A DNA stretch of 25,613 nt from Hyella sp964606015 (GTDB taxonomy: Bacteria; Cyanobacteriota; Cyanobacteriia; Cyanobacteriales; Xenococcaceae). A program made the translations under genes and the position numbers. Shown here one piece after another: positions 17,640 to 25,073 of this stretch. The DNA lies in the NCBI GenBank assembly GCA_964606015.1, contig CAZSEZ010000028.1, positions 1 to 25,613 on the forward strand. Direction: 5' to 3'. The notes below the pieces were generated by a model. That model was not told where the DNA came from. It searched no databases and saw only the letters and a program-made list of their open reading frames with translations. How positions within the stretch are numbered: position 1 is the stretch's first letter; each line of letters starts with the position of its first letter.

Positions 17640-18326
17640 ATGAGCAAATCCCTTTTAATTGTCGGGACTAATACCGATGTAGGTAAGACTTATGTCACAA
17701 CGGCTTTGGCTACCTACTATCAGCGGTATCACTCTACCTCTGAGCTAGGGATTTTGAAGTTAATGCAGACTGGTATTGGCGATCGCGAGCTATATCAAGA
17801 ACTATTTGCTGCTGATGCTCAAATAGAAGTGGTTACCCCGCTACACTTTACTGCTCCTTTGGCTCCTCCAGTGGCTGCTGCTCTGGAAGATAAAATAATC
17901 GATCTCAAAATAGTTTGGCAAGAATTGACTAGATTACAGCAAAGCAAGGAATGTGTTTTGGTAGAAGCCTTAGGTGGGTTAGGTTCTCCTGTGACTAGTG
18001 AGCTTACTGTTGCTGATATCGCAGCTCAATGGCGTTTACCAACTTTGTTAGTGGTTCCCATAGCTCTTGGTGCGATCGCTCAGGCTGTGGCTAATGTTGC
18101 TTTGGCCCGTAGCCTCAATATTAATCTTCAAGGGATTGTTTTGAGTTGTACTGAGGCAACGGATCTTACTCAACAAAATCAGCTTGCTCCTCAGGATCTG
18201 ATCGAGTCTTTGACTCAGACCAGAATTCTAGGGACTATGCCTTATGTTGAAAACCTAAGCGATCGCGATAAGCTAGCCAGTATAGTCTCTGACTGGCACC
18301 TAGAGTATTTGGGTGCGCTTTTTTAG
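17640..18326 (+). CDS. bioD: Dethiobiotin synthase
   Basis: A 228-residue P-loop carboxylase that closes the ureido ring of dethiobiotin from 7,8-diaminopelargonate, CO2 and ATP, the next-to-last step of biotin synthesis. The N-terminus has the P-loop GTNTDVGKTYVT (residues 8-19), followed by the substrate-binding LKLMQTG segment (normally KPxQTG) and a VEALGGLGSP Walker-B-like motif near residue 116, which in most BioD is VEGAGG. The length is normal. No other bio genes are in the window. An intrinsic terminator overlaps the last codons. The altered KPxQTG and VEGAGG positions are common enough in cyanobacterial members that I still regard it as functional. Confidence 0.9.
   Translation: MSKSLLIVGTNTDVGKTYVTTALATYYQRYHSTSELGILKLMQTGIGDRELYQELFAADAQIEVVTPLHFTAPLAPPVAAALEDKIIDLKIVWQELTRLQQSKECVLVEALGGLGSPVTSELTVADIAAQWRLPTLLVVPIALGAIAQAVANVALARSLNINLQGIVLSCTEATDLTQQNQLAPQDLIESLTQTRILGTMPYVENLSDRDKLASIVSDWHLEYLGALF
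18296..18324 (+). terminator. Intrinsic terminator overlapping the bioD 3' end
   Basis: GCACCTAG (18296-18303) pairs with TTGGGTGC (18309-18316), allowing two G-U pairs, around a 5-base loop, and is followed by GC and six T. The T-run enters the bioD stop codon, so the terminator is inside the coding sequence. It should stop rightward transcription before the convergent GH9 gene. Confidence 0.6.
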
Positions 18327-18460
18327 CATCGATAGATCATTAATTGAGCGTTTTTCTGAACTTAACTAAAAATTATGAGTTATGAGAGGCTGGTGAATGA
18401 TTACCAACCGTATACGCTTAGGGATTTCTCTCGGTCGAGGAGCAGTTCATTTAAATCTAA

Positions 18461-20427
18461 CTATTCGACAAAATGAGCTAATAACTTAATGTAGGCTGAC
18501 TGATAGTAAATTGCGGGTTCGGTAATTTCCCAAGATTTATCGTTATTAGAAGCACTGTTCCAATCTGCATACATCTTTTGTGGGGGCTGATTTTTTAGCC
18601 TCTGGTAGTTACCTGTGTAGTTTTGGTTAGGGCCTCCTACGATATAGCCTGGTGCGGGTCCTCTTGGGGATTTGATTGCACTATCCCAAGGAGAATTATC
18701 TGCGTACCATTCATGGTGAATTTCATTGGCAGAACTTTCTGCACCATAGTCGTACATGTTGGTTAGATAGACCATTCCCAAGGGATTCACCCCGTGAAAG
18801 TAGTGCACAGTATTCAGGGCAGCGGCTTCATAGCTTTGTTCTAGACCAGGGAGTAAATCATAGAACACTACATCATAATTAGAGGAGCCACGGCTCGCGC
18901 GAATACTATTGCTCCCCCAGTGATAAGCACTACTGGTTAAAAAAGAACGATACAAATCTTTTTCTGGGTAAAATCCATAAAACTCGCGATCTGACTTAGC
19001 TTCTGTGATTTTTTTATCGAGAATTGTCTTTGCTAATTGGGGATCTTTGTTTGTCAAAGTGGTGTAAAACATCAAGGCATCGCCGTGGTGAGGTGAATAA
19101 CCAGATATGCGATCGCCATTAAACGGTTTAGTTTGTCGATAGTTTTGTTTGATATAGTCGTGATATTCAGCATCTCCTGTAAGGGCATAAAGATAGATTG
19201 CTGCTACTACAGCATCCCCTTGCTGGATTTCTAGCGGACGATCTGCATCGCCTGACTTCACTTCTTGAGTGTCGCAATCGTCCCGTTTAGGATTTGCGTG
19301 ATACCATTGCCACGCTTGTTGAGCCCTTTGAGTTAGGTCGGGAATTTCTGATTGTAACTGAGGAAATTCTTTGTAGAGGCTAGCAGCCCTGGCAAAATGT
19401 CCCGCAGCGACAATAGTTGAAGAAGAACATTTTCCTACGTAGTAGCGAGGGCGAGGATCGCGACTCTTAGGGGTAAATCCTTTGTAATCAATGGTCCCGA
19501 CTTTTAGTAGGACTCCACCATCGGCCTCTTGCATTTTTTTGATCCAATCAATTTCATACTTGATCTCATCAATCAGATCAGGGATTCCGTTGCCAGATTC
19601 GGGTAAATTAAAATCGTCAGTAAAGACCTTGGGATTACGCTGATAAGCATCTACTAGTTGATGAATTACTTCCGACGTAAAGGTTACATATTTATTTGTG
19701 TCACCTGCATCCCACCAACCGCCAGATAGATCTCTCTTGAGATTGGAATTTTTTTTGTCGTTGACATAGCGTGCTTCAAGATCTTGCTTGCGCCCCAAAA
19801 AGCTCGCTTTGTCTACCCAGCGTTTATCTGCATAAGGATATTCTTTGGCAAAGTTACTACGGTTGNNNNNNNNNNATAAAAAGTTCTAACTGCTGCTTTG
19901 AGGATCGGATAGTAAACTTCTGAATCGATTAAGAAAGGATGAGAGCGTTTTTTTGTGGTGGGGTCATAAAGATAGTAGTGACCTGATTCCGTAATCTCAG
20001 AAAAATCTACCCACCATCCGCGATCGCCGGAGGAAGACTGAACTTGACCTTGATTCCAAGCTTGAGGCGTTGCAGTCTTTACTGTGCTACTGTCTTGCCA
20101 TCTTCTGATTTCAATTGTTTGGCCTGGATTGTAGTAATCTCCAGAGTTGAATCCGTGTTGTGGATCGCTAATTACAGCTATTTTGGGATCTTGGGGTCGA
20201 TAGCCAAATTGGTCTACTCGAATATAGGGAGTTACTGCGATTGCCTTTGCTGGAACCTGTGCTTCTCCAAGATATTTCGTAGTTTCCAAACGTCCCGAAG
20301 TCCCCATTGGTGGAAGTGTTGGCTTTGCTTCGCTACTGAATGTTGTATTGAGTAAACTGCAACCAGGAATAATGGCTATTAGCGCTAAGTATCGGGATTT
20401 TTTTAAAATATTACTTGGGGAAAACAT
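18461..20427 (-). CDS. Glycoside hydrolase family 9 lipoprotein (endoglucanase-type), interrupted by an assembly gap
   Basis: About 654 residues if the N gap is repaired. The N-terminus (positively charged start, LALIAIIPGCSLL) is a lipoprotein signal with a possible lipobox Cys at residue 23. Residues 65-165 resemble the Ig-like domain in front of many GH9 enzymes (IRVDQFGYRPQDPKIAVIS). The catalytic domain follows, with the nucleophile/base region LSGGWWDAGDTNKYVTF, FHGVNPLGMVYLTNMYDYG, PAPGYIVGGPNQNY and a C-terminal WEITEPAIYYQSAYIKLLA whose Glu is in the position of the proton donor. GH9 enzymes cut beta-1,4-glucans. The frame before the gap ends at 19876 and resumes at 19864; both sides read as GH9, so the apparent break is an assembly gap and not a mutation. 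Confidence 0.88.
19866..19875. other. 10-N assembly gap inside the GH9 gene
   Basis: Ten N separate two contig ends. Codons in frame end at 19876 on the upstream side and begin at 19864 on the downstream side, leaving one base at 19865. The true gap length must therefore be 2 modulo 3 (for example 8 or 11) for an intact gene; 10 is a placeholder. Confidence 0.95.
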
Positions 20428-20744
20428 TTTTTAATATTTTTTTGCAATTTCTCTTATTCTAGAGTTTTCTTATTTTGTTCGGAGCAGTTGTTTTAATTGT
20501 GAAGTAAGAATTTCCGCTAGTAGTTCAGAGATGTTAGGGACACTTTGGATAGATAAATTAAATTATCTTTACTTTTATTTATTTTATTGCGCTAGATTGT
20601 AAGTAAGAACCGATTTATCTGAGAAATGAGCTCTGATAAATTAAAAAATATTTAGTTGAACTATTTTCACTCACCAGTTTTGGCTTGGTATCAGAGTTTA
20701 GATGTCGGTTTTTGAATTAATTATTTTCAGGAATTATCGTTCTT
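20428..20744. other. Divergent intergenic region GH9 / doxX
   Basis: A 317-base, strongly AT-rich spacer with no supportable gene. It must contain the promoters of both flanking genes. doxX has a weak AGGAAT ribosome-binding-like stretch about 10 bases before its ATG. I see no clear operator or terminator. Confidence 0.45.
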
Positions 20745-21287
20745 ATGTACACGAAATCTTTTGCTAATTTGGTATTCAAGCCGAATACACAACCTAATAT
20801 TGCTAATCAGACTGTCTGGGCAATCTTGCGCCTAGTGGTTGGTGTAATGATGATTCACAATGGCTTGGATAAGCTTGCTAACATTGAAAGTTTTGCTCAA
20901 GCTTATGTAGCTTTTATCGGTTTGCCTTTTCCGATCTTTTTTAGTTATGTTGCTGCATATACCGAGCTAATAGGGGCCCCTTTAGTTGCTTTTGGTCTAC
21001 TTACACGTCCTGCTGCATTGGGCTTATTTATGACTATGCTTGTAGCGATGTATCATCATCTCAAAGTTGCAGGTTTGAGTCTGGCTTATCTAGAACTTTC
21101 GGCAATTTATGCTGCGTGTTTTTTATTTTTCTTGGTTAATGGTGCAGGTTTATTTTCGTTTGACGCTTTGATCACCAACTTTTTGGATCGTAGTGCTTTG
21201 TCCACAAAAGCGAAGCAAGTTATGCGATTAGAAAAAATCTACGCCAAGGGTGAAGACAAGTCTTTGGTTAATGGCAAAGCCAGCTAG
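20745..21287 (+). CDS. DoxX family membrane protein
   Basis: A 180-residue inner-membrane protein with four hydrophobic helices. The DoxX pattern is clear: WAILRLVVGVMMIHNGLDKL (helix 1, ending in the family HGxxKL-like motif), an FAQAYVAFIGLPFP loop, YTELIGAPLVAFGLLTRPAALGLF (helices 2-3 with the conserved E-GxxLxxGLLTRxAA motif) and a fourth helix in FLFFLVNGAGLFSFDALI. The C-terminal 35 residues are a charged tail. DoxX proteins are linked to redox or thiosulfate metabolism in some organisms, but the role here is unknown. It stands alone and converges on the DUF3086 gene across 217 bases. Confidence 0.88.
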   Translation: MYTKSFANLVFKPNTQPNIANQTVWAILRLVVGVMMIHNGLDKLANIESFAQAYVAFIGLPFPIFFSYVAAYTELIGAPLVAFGLLTRPAALGLFMTMLVAMYHHLKVAGLSLAYLELSAIYAACFLFFLVNGAGLFSFDALITNFLDRSALSTKAKQVMRLEKIYAKGEDKSLVNGKAS

Positions 21288-21336
21288 CAAATAGCTAAAA
21301 TTTCTACTAAAAGTACTAATGTCGAAACAAGCAATT

Positions 21337-21366
21337 AATCCATCCAAAATCTGAAGGATGTGGATT
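21337..21366. repeat. Bulged inverted repeat downstream of doxX
   Basis: AATCCATCC (21337-21345) pairs with GGATGTGGATT (21356-21366) leaving a two-base bulge, with a loop of ten bases. There is no T-run after it, so a simple terminator is doubtful. It could protect the doxX transcript end or be chance. Confidence 0.35.
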
Positions 21367-21467
21367 GATTCTGTTGTGGGCCGTAGTTGCAGTAACGAGA
21401 AAATCTATCGACAGCCACCTAGTACTAATAAATTAGATTCATTAAATGCTTTTCAATGAAAGCTTTG

Positions 21468-21492
21468 AGGCGACAATCAATTTATGTCGCCT
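21468..21492. terminator. Candidate shared terminator hairpin between doxX and DUF3086 genes
   Basis: AGGCGACA and TGTCGCCT form a perfect 8-base inverted repeat around a 9-base loop, 12 bases past the DUF3086 stop. On the plus strand it is followed by ATTTCTCTT, a moderate T-rich tail; on the minus strand the tail is not T-rich. The position between convergent genes fits transcript-end formation. Confidence 0.45.
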
Positions 21493-21504
21493 ATTTCTCT
21501 TGGC

Positions 21505-23409
21505 TTAGTAAGAATAGCCAGAATTTCGCTGTTGAGGTTTTTCAGAGAAGGCCAACCAGAGAGGAAACTTCAGTAAGCCAAGATTGACTAAGCCTTCAGC
21601 TTCATCAATTACCACTAAAGGCATCAACTTATCATCGATTAAGCGTTCTGCTCTTTGTACCAAAACATCTGCTGAGTCAAAAAGATCGATGCCTCTGTTG
21701 GGACCAAAATCATTACGAGAAATACCCAAACAATCACATAAGCCTCTACGCCATTCCCCTAATTTTTCCGGGCTATCTACTAAGACGAGGATTCGGCAGC
21801 GATCGCGATATAGCTGATGAGAAACAGAAATAATTGCCGAAGCAACTAGGATATTTTGTAAGCGCGAACCCATCCCTTTGATAGTACCTCTACCTCCCTG
21901 ACCAAAGAACCATTCTTGAACCCTCTCCGAGTGAACTGATTCAAAGGTTCGTCTGAGCTGCCATGGAGCACCATAGTAGTCTGGTCTAGTACGGTATTGT
22001 TCTAGAAGCTGACGAATGCGTCTGTTTTTATCATCGAACGCTTGGTCTCCAAATTTAGTTTGAGAGACTGGAGCCTCCTCTCTACGGTTTTGACGGGGTC
22101 TTCTGTTCGAGCTTCGTGGTTCATCTCTGAATCCGCCTTTGAATTCGTCGGGTCTTCTTCCTTCTGATGAATTGTAGGGTCGCTCTTGACGGAATGCTCT
22201 TGGGTCTTGGGCAGGACGACCTCCTCGATTTTTTATCGGTTCGCGATCTTGTCTGGGTTCTCTGGTAGGTCTTTGCGGGGGTTGAGCTTGTGGTAGCTCC
22301 AGTTTTTCTGCTGCGGTCGAAAGATCCTGTAAGCTACCAACCAGATACTTTTTGAAGCCTTGAATGCGCATGGCTAAGTCCTGAGAACTTCCTGCAAAAG
22401 TCTCGCGCATTTCTTTGTCAATTCTTTGTCTACGACGTTCTAATTTCTCGATATCCATGAACAGGCGGTTTTTCTGCTCTCTAAGCTCTCTTGTTCCCTC
22501 CTGAATCATCTGTGCCAAGTTGAGGTTAACCGCTTCAGTTTGTTCTGCGATCGCGAGTTCTTTTTGTCTTTTTAAATCTTGAATCTCGGCAATTAGATTT
22601 GTTTTCTCTACTTTAAGTTCAGCTATTTCTTGGTTTAAGTCAACTTTTGTTTGATTAGACTCTGGGCTAGACTGTTGAGCTTTGGCCTTTTGTTCAATTT
22701 GCTCAATATCATCCAACCAGCCTGCAGCTATTAGTTCAGGAGACTTAGATGCAACAGAAGATGTGGCAGGTGCCTTCTCTTCTGACTCAGATGGCAGTTC
22801 TTCTGGGCTGTCTGGTTCCTCTAACAAAGAACGTGCTCCATCATTTAACAGATTATCCAGATCTCCGATATCTTCTCCCATATCTGAGATGGCATCTAGA
22901 TCCATATTTTTGTCTGGCGAGTCATCACTTTCTGGGATTTCTTCCTGATCCGGGGCTGTTATCTCTGCTATGGGATTATCCTGGGCCAAATCTTGTGGCT
23001 CAGACTGTGACTCATTGTTAGTTAGTCCTAGATCTAGATCCAAATTATCTTCTGTGAGTGTGGGGTTAGCTAGTTCTGGGTCACTAGATAGAGAATTAGC
23101 TAAATTTGGTTCGGGATCTTGTTGCTGACTTTGTTTTTGTGCCTGGTCATTTGTAGGAGGGCTACTCTGAGAAGCTGTTGTCTCCTGCCACTCCACCTCT
23201 TTATCTGGAAGTGATTCTGATTTCTCCATAGACCACATGTCTGTAAGAGACTCCGAACCCCCTGCTGATGATTCCTGAGATTTTACTTCCTGCTTGAGGC
23301 GGGATTGTTCTTCAGGAGAAATTTCTTCATAGCTCACGCTGATGTCATCATGATCCTCGAAGCGTTTGGGATAACTATTTTGAGGTTGTTGTGGGTTGTC
23401 AGAATTCAT
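21505..23409 (-). CDS. DUF3086 protein with acidic disordered N-terminus and coiled coil
   Basis: A 634-residue protein in four parts. Residues 1-235 are an acidic, Ser/Gln/Pro-rich, probably disordered segment. Residues 255-345 are a long coiled coil (KVEKTNLIAEIQDLKRQKEL; LREQKNRLFMDIEKLERRRQ). Residues 370-450 are a basic Arg/Pro/Gly-rich linker with RG repeats. The last 180 residues are the DUF3086 domain, with RPDYYGAPWQLRRTFE, RILVLVDSPEKLGEWRRGL and LVVIDEAEG, which looks like a Walker-B-type strand, although no Walker A is seen. Start: ATG at 23409 was preferred over the TTG just before it. It ends the operon that starts with the 176-residue gene, 94 bases after DUF3119. DUF3086 is essentially a cyanobacterial family; its function is not known to me. 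Confidence 0.85.
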   Translation of the reverse strand: MNSDNPQQPQNSYPKRFEDHDDISVSYEEISPEEQSRLKQEVKSQESSAGGSESLTDMWSMEKSESLPDKEVEWQETTASQSSPPTNDQAQKQSQQQDPEPNLANSLSSDPELANPTLTEDNLDLDLGLTNNESQSEPQDLAQDNPIAEITAPDQEEIPESDDSPDKNMDLDAISDMGEDIGDLDNLLNDGARSLLEEPDSPEELPSESEEKAPATSSVASKSPELIAAGWLDDIEQIEQKAKAQQSSPESNQTKVDLNQEIAELKVEKTNLIAEIQDLKRQKELAIAEQTEAVNLNLAQMIQEGTRELREQKNRLFMDIEKLERRRQRIDKEMRETFAGSSQDLAMRIQGFKKYLVGSLQDLSTAAEKLELPQAQPPQRPTREPRQDREPIKNRGGRPAQDPRAFRQERPYNSSEGRRPDEFKGGFRDEPRSSNRRPRQNRREEAPVSQTKFGDQAFDDKNRRIRQLLEQYRTRPDYYGAPWQLRRTFESVHSERVQEWFFGQGGRGTIKGMGSRLQNILVASAIISVSHQLYRDRCRILVLVDSPEKLGEWRRGLCDCLGISRNDFGPNRGIDLFDSADVLVQRAERLIDDKLMPLVVIDEAEGLVNLGLLKFPLWLAFSEKPQQRNSGYSY

Positions 23410-23506
23410 CAATTCAGTCAGTTAAAGTTGTTGTCAGAAAGTTATTGGAGATAAATCTAAACTAATTAGACTAGAGTTTGACTGCTCTAGTTTAACGATT
23501 TAGGAC

Positions 23507-23902
23507 TCAAATTCGCGGACAGTACTTTTCCAAACAAGTGGCTAAAGTCTTTGGGTCGAATAGTATTGGTAAAAAATGAATGCTATTAACCTCGCGGAAA
23601 TAGAACAAGATTGGTACTGGCTGCCAAAATATTCGATAGTTTGACCAGTCTTTATAAGGAAAAGAGCGAATTAAACGATCGCCGTTGTAAACAGCTAATG
23701 CTGTATCACTGAACTTCAAGTGAATGCGAAAAGTTTGGACCAGTAAAAACAGACCCAGTAAGGTGGCTACTCCCCCGGCAACCTTACTTATCCAAACAAG
23801 AGTGAGGCCTAAGCCGATAAATGCGATCGCCAAATTGAAACTGGGGTCTAGCTCAACTATTTCTGTCTCTACTTGAGTTGGGGTTGTGATGTCAGTACTC
23901 AT
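23507..23902 (-). CDS. DUF3119 membrane protein
   Basis: A 131-residue protein with two close hydrophobic segments (FNLAIAFIGLGLTLVWISK and GGVATLLGLFLLVQTF) and a soluble C-terminal half containing FKFSDTALAVY-like FSDTALAVYNGDRLIRSFPYKDWSNY and the PILFYFREVNSIHFLPILFD segment. This matches the cyanobacterial/plastid DUF3119 family. The half after the helices looks like a small PH-like beta domain, which is only an impression. It begins 10 bases after the 176-residue gene, so the two are tightly coupled, and DUF3086 follows after 94 bases. Function unknown. Confidence 0.85.
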   Translation of the reverse strand: MSTDITTPTQVETEIVELDPSFNLAIAFIGLGLTLVWISKVAGGVATLLGLFLLVQTFRIHLKFSDTALAVYNGDRLIRSFPYKDWSNYRIFWQPVPILFYFREVNSIHFLPILFDPKTLATCLEKYCPRI

Positions 23903-23912
23903 ACAACTAAGT

Positions 23913-24443
23913 TTATGCTTGCAGTTTCAATTGAGAAACGGTTGCCAAAATTGTTTGCTTTTGTTCTTGGTCATAACCCCAACGAGTCAAAAAACCTTGG
24001 TATTTACCCTTTCCTTGCTCAATAGTAGACGCTAACTCGTCTAATTCTTGCTTTAGTTGGGGGATCTGTAACAGTTCGATCAGTTTGATGCTGCGGTCTG
24101 TTACTTTTACTGAGCCACCTGCGGCCTCTGTATCGGCATTTCGTTCGTGGGTTAGTCTCATGGCAGTAGACATCGCAACGTTTTTTACCAGTAAATCACT
24201 GACCACACCTGGTGCAGATTCCAGACCTGCTACCACTCCAGAACTAGGGCTATCTGCTAGTGGGCAATCTCCTGTCAAATAACCTACAAAAAAACCTCGT
24301 GCCCCTGGTTGTGTCTTGACTAAGTTGGCGATCGCATTAGTGATTTCTTGTTCACTTAGTTGCTGGGCACTGATTTTGACTAGTAAATCTTGAGTTTCGG
24401 CGATCGCGTTAGGAAAAGAGATTGACTCGGTTGAATGGCTCAT
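23913..24443 (-). CDS. Conserved cyanobacterial-type protein, function unknown
   Basis: A 176-residue soluble protein, mainly helical, with no signal peptide. Notable stretches are GARGFFVGYLTGDCPLAD near residue 48, LLVKNVAMSTAMRLTHERN near 84 and KYQGFLTRWGYDQEQKQ near 147. I remember similar proteins from other cyanobacteria but know no named domain or role for them. The single Cys is not part of a metal-site pattern. It is the first gene of the minus-strand run with DUF3119 (10-base gap) and DUF3086, and its promoter region is shared with the divergent TauE-like gene. Confidence 0.72.
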   Translation of the reverse strand: MSHSTESISFPNAIAETQDLLVKISAQQLSEQEITNAIANLVKTQPGARGFFVGYLTGDCPLADSPSSGVVAGLESAPGVVSDLLVKNVAMSTAMRLTHERNADTEAAGGSVKVTDRSIKLIELLQIPQLKQELDELASTIEQGKGKYQGFLTRWGYDQEQKQTILATVSQLKLQA

Positions 24444-24485
24444 AAATTACTTGATTTTGGTTTATTAAATTTATTAAAGAAGGTG

Positions 24486-24512
24486 ATAAAATCAAAATCA
24501 TAAAGATTTTAT
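24486..24512. promoter_or_regulatory. Dyad in the divergent promoter region of the DUF3119/3086 operon and TauE gene
   Basis: ATAAAATC (24486-24493) and GATTTTAT (24505-24512) form a perfect 8-base inverted repeat separated by 11 bases, in the 129-base spacer between two divergent genes. Its geometry fits a dimeric regulator site. The sequence is AT-rich, so chance is possible, and no family of regulator can be named. Confidence 0.35.
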
Positions 24513-24572
24513 AAAAAAAGTACTATTTTCAGGTTCAATCTGGTATTCGACGATCCAAGGAGCAAGTAATAG

Positions 24573-24932
24573 ATGGAAGTTGGTCTGTATTTGATTTTAG
24601 GCTTAATTACAGGAGTTGTTAGTGGTCTAATTGGGATCGGTGGTGGTGTCTTATTGACCCCTGCCTTAGTATACCTATTTGGCTTTACTCAGCACAGTGC
24701 TCAGGGTACTACCCTCGCTTTGTTGGTACCTCCTGTTAGCTTATTAGCTGCTTGGACGTATTACCAGGAAGGAGATGTCAACATTAAAGTCGCCTGTCTC
24801 ATTTTTCTCGGCTTTTTCGTCGGTGGACTAGTTGGGGCCAAATTTGCTGTCAATTTGCCTGAGATTTGGTTAAAGCGGGCTTTTGGAGTTTCTTTGTTAG
24901 GTCTGGGACTCAAAATGCTGATTTCTCGCTAA
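24573..24932 (+). CDS. Half-size TauE/SafE (TSUP) family permease
   Basis: A 119-residue membrane protein with about four hydrophobic helices: LYLILGLITGVVSGLIGIGGGVLLTPALVYL, LALLVPPVSLLAAWTYY, IFLGFFVGGLVGAKFA and KRAFGVSLLGLGLKML. The GxGGGxLLTPAL signature is the N-terminal half motif of TauE/SafE anion exporters, which in full-length members occurs twice in about 250 residues. Only one repeat is present and the stop follows directly, so it would need to form a dimer or pair with another half. Substrates in the family are sulfite and organosulfonates, but that is not fixed here. AAGGAG about 10 bases before the ATG supports the start. Confidence 0.85.
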   Translation: MEVGLYLILGLITGVVSGLIGIGGGVLLTPALVYLFGFTQHSAQGTTLALLVPPVSLLAAWTYYQEGDVNIKVACLIFLGFFVGGLVGAKFAVNLPEIWLKRAFGVSLLGLGLKMLISR

Positions 24933-25073
24933 CGTCACTCTAGTAGGATTTCTTTATTTTGGCGTCCGCTACTTGACATAAGTAGTTTGATGAAAGAACA
25001 AGGAGTAGGGATTTAGGCTAATTTCCTAGCCACTGAATCTGTGCTTTCTTGTCTTTTTTGTCTTGTCTCTATT
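24933..25073. other. Spacer before the TPM gene with two short hairpins
   Basis: CTACTT/AAGTAG (24969-24974 and 24980-24985) is a perfect 6-base stem with a 5-base loop, and GGCTA/TAGCC (25016-25020 and 25027-25031) is a 5-base stem. Neither has a T-run at once after it. A TTGACA overlaps the first hairpin (24973-24978) but has no -10 box at the right distance. Confidence 0.35.

Noticed and set aside
19813..20427. GH9 gene as a pseudogene with a frameshift
   Set aside because: The break coincides exactly with the run of N, and both flanking frames are intact up to the gap.
22682..23021. Plus-strand frames inside the DUF3086 gene
   Set aside because: They are the antisense of the Ser/Glu-rich disordered region; the open frames come from its biased codons.
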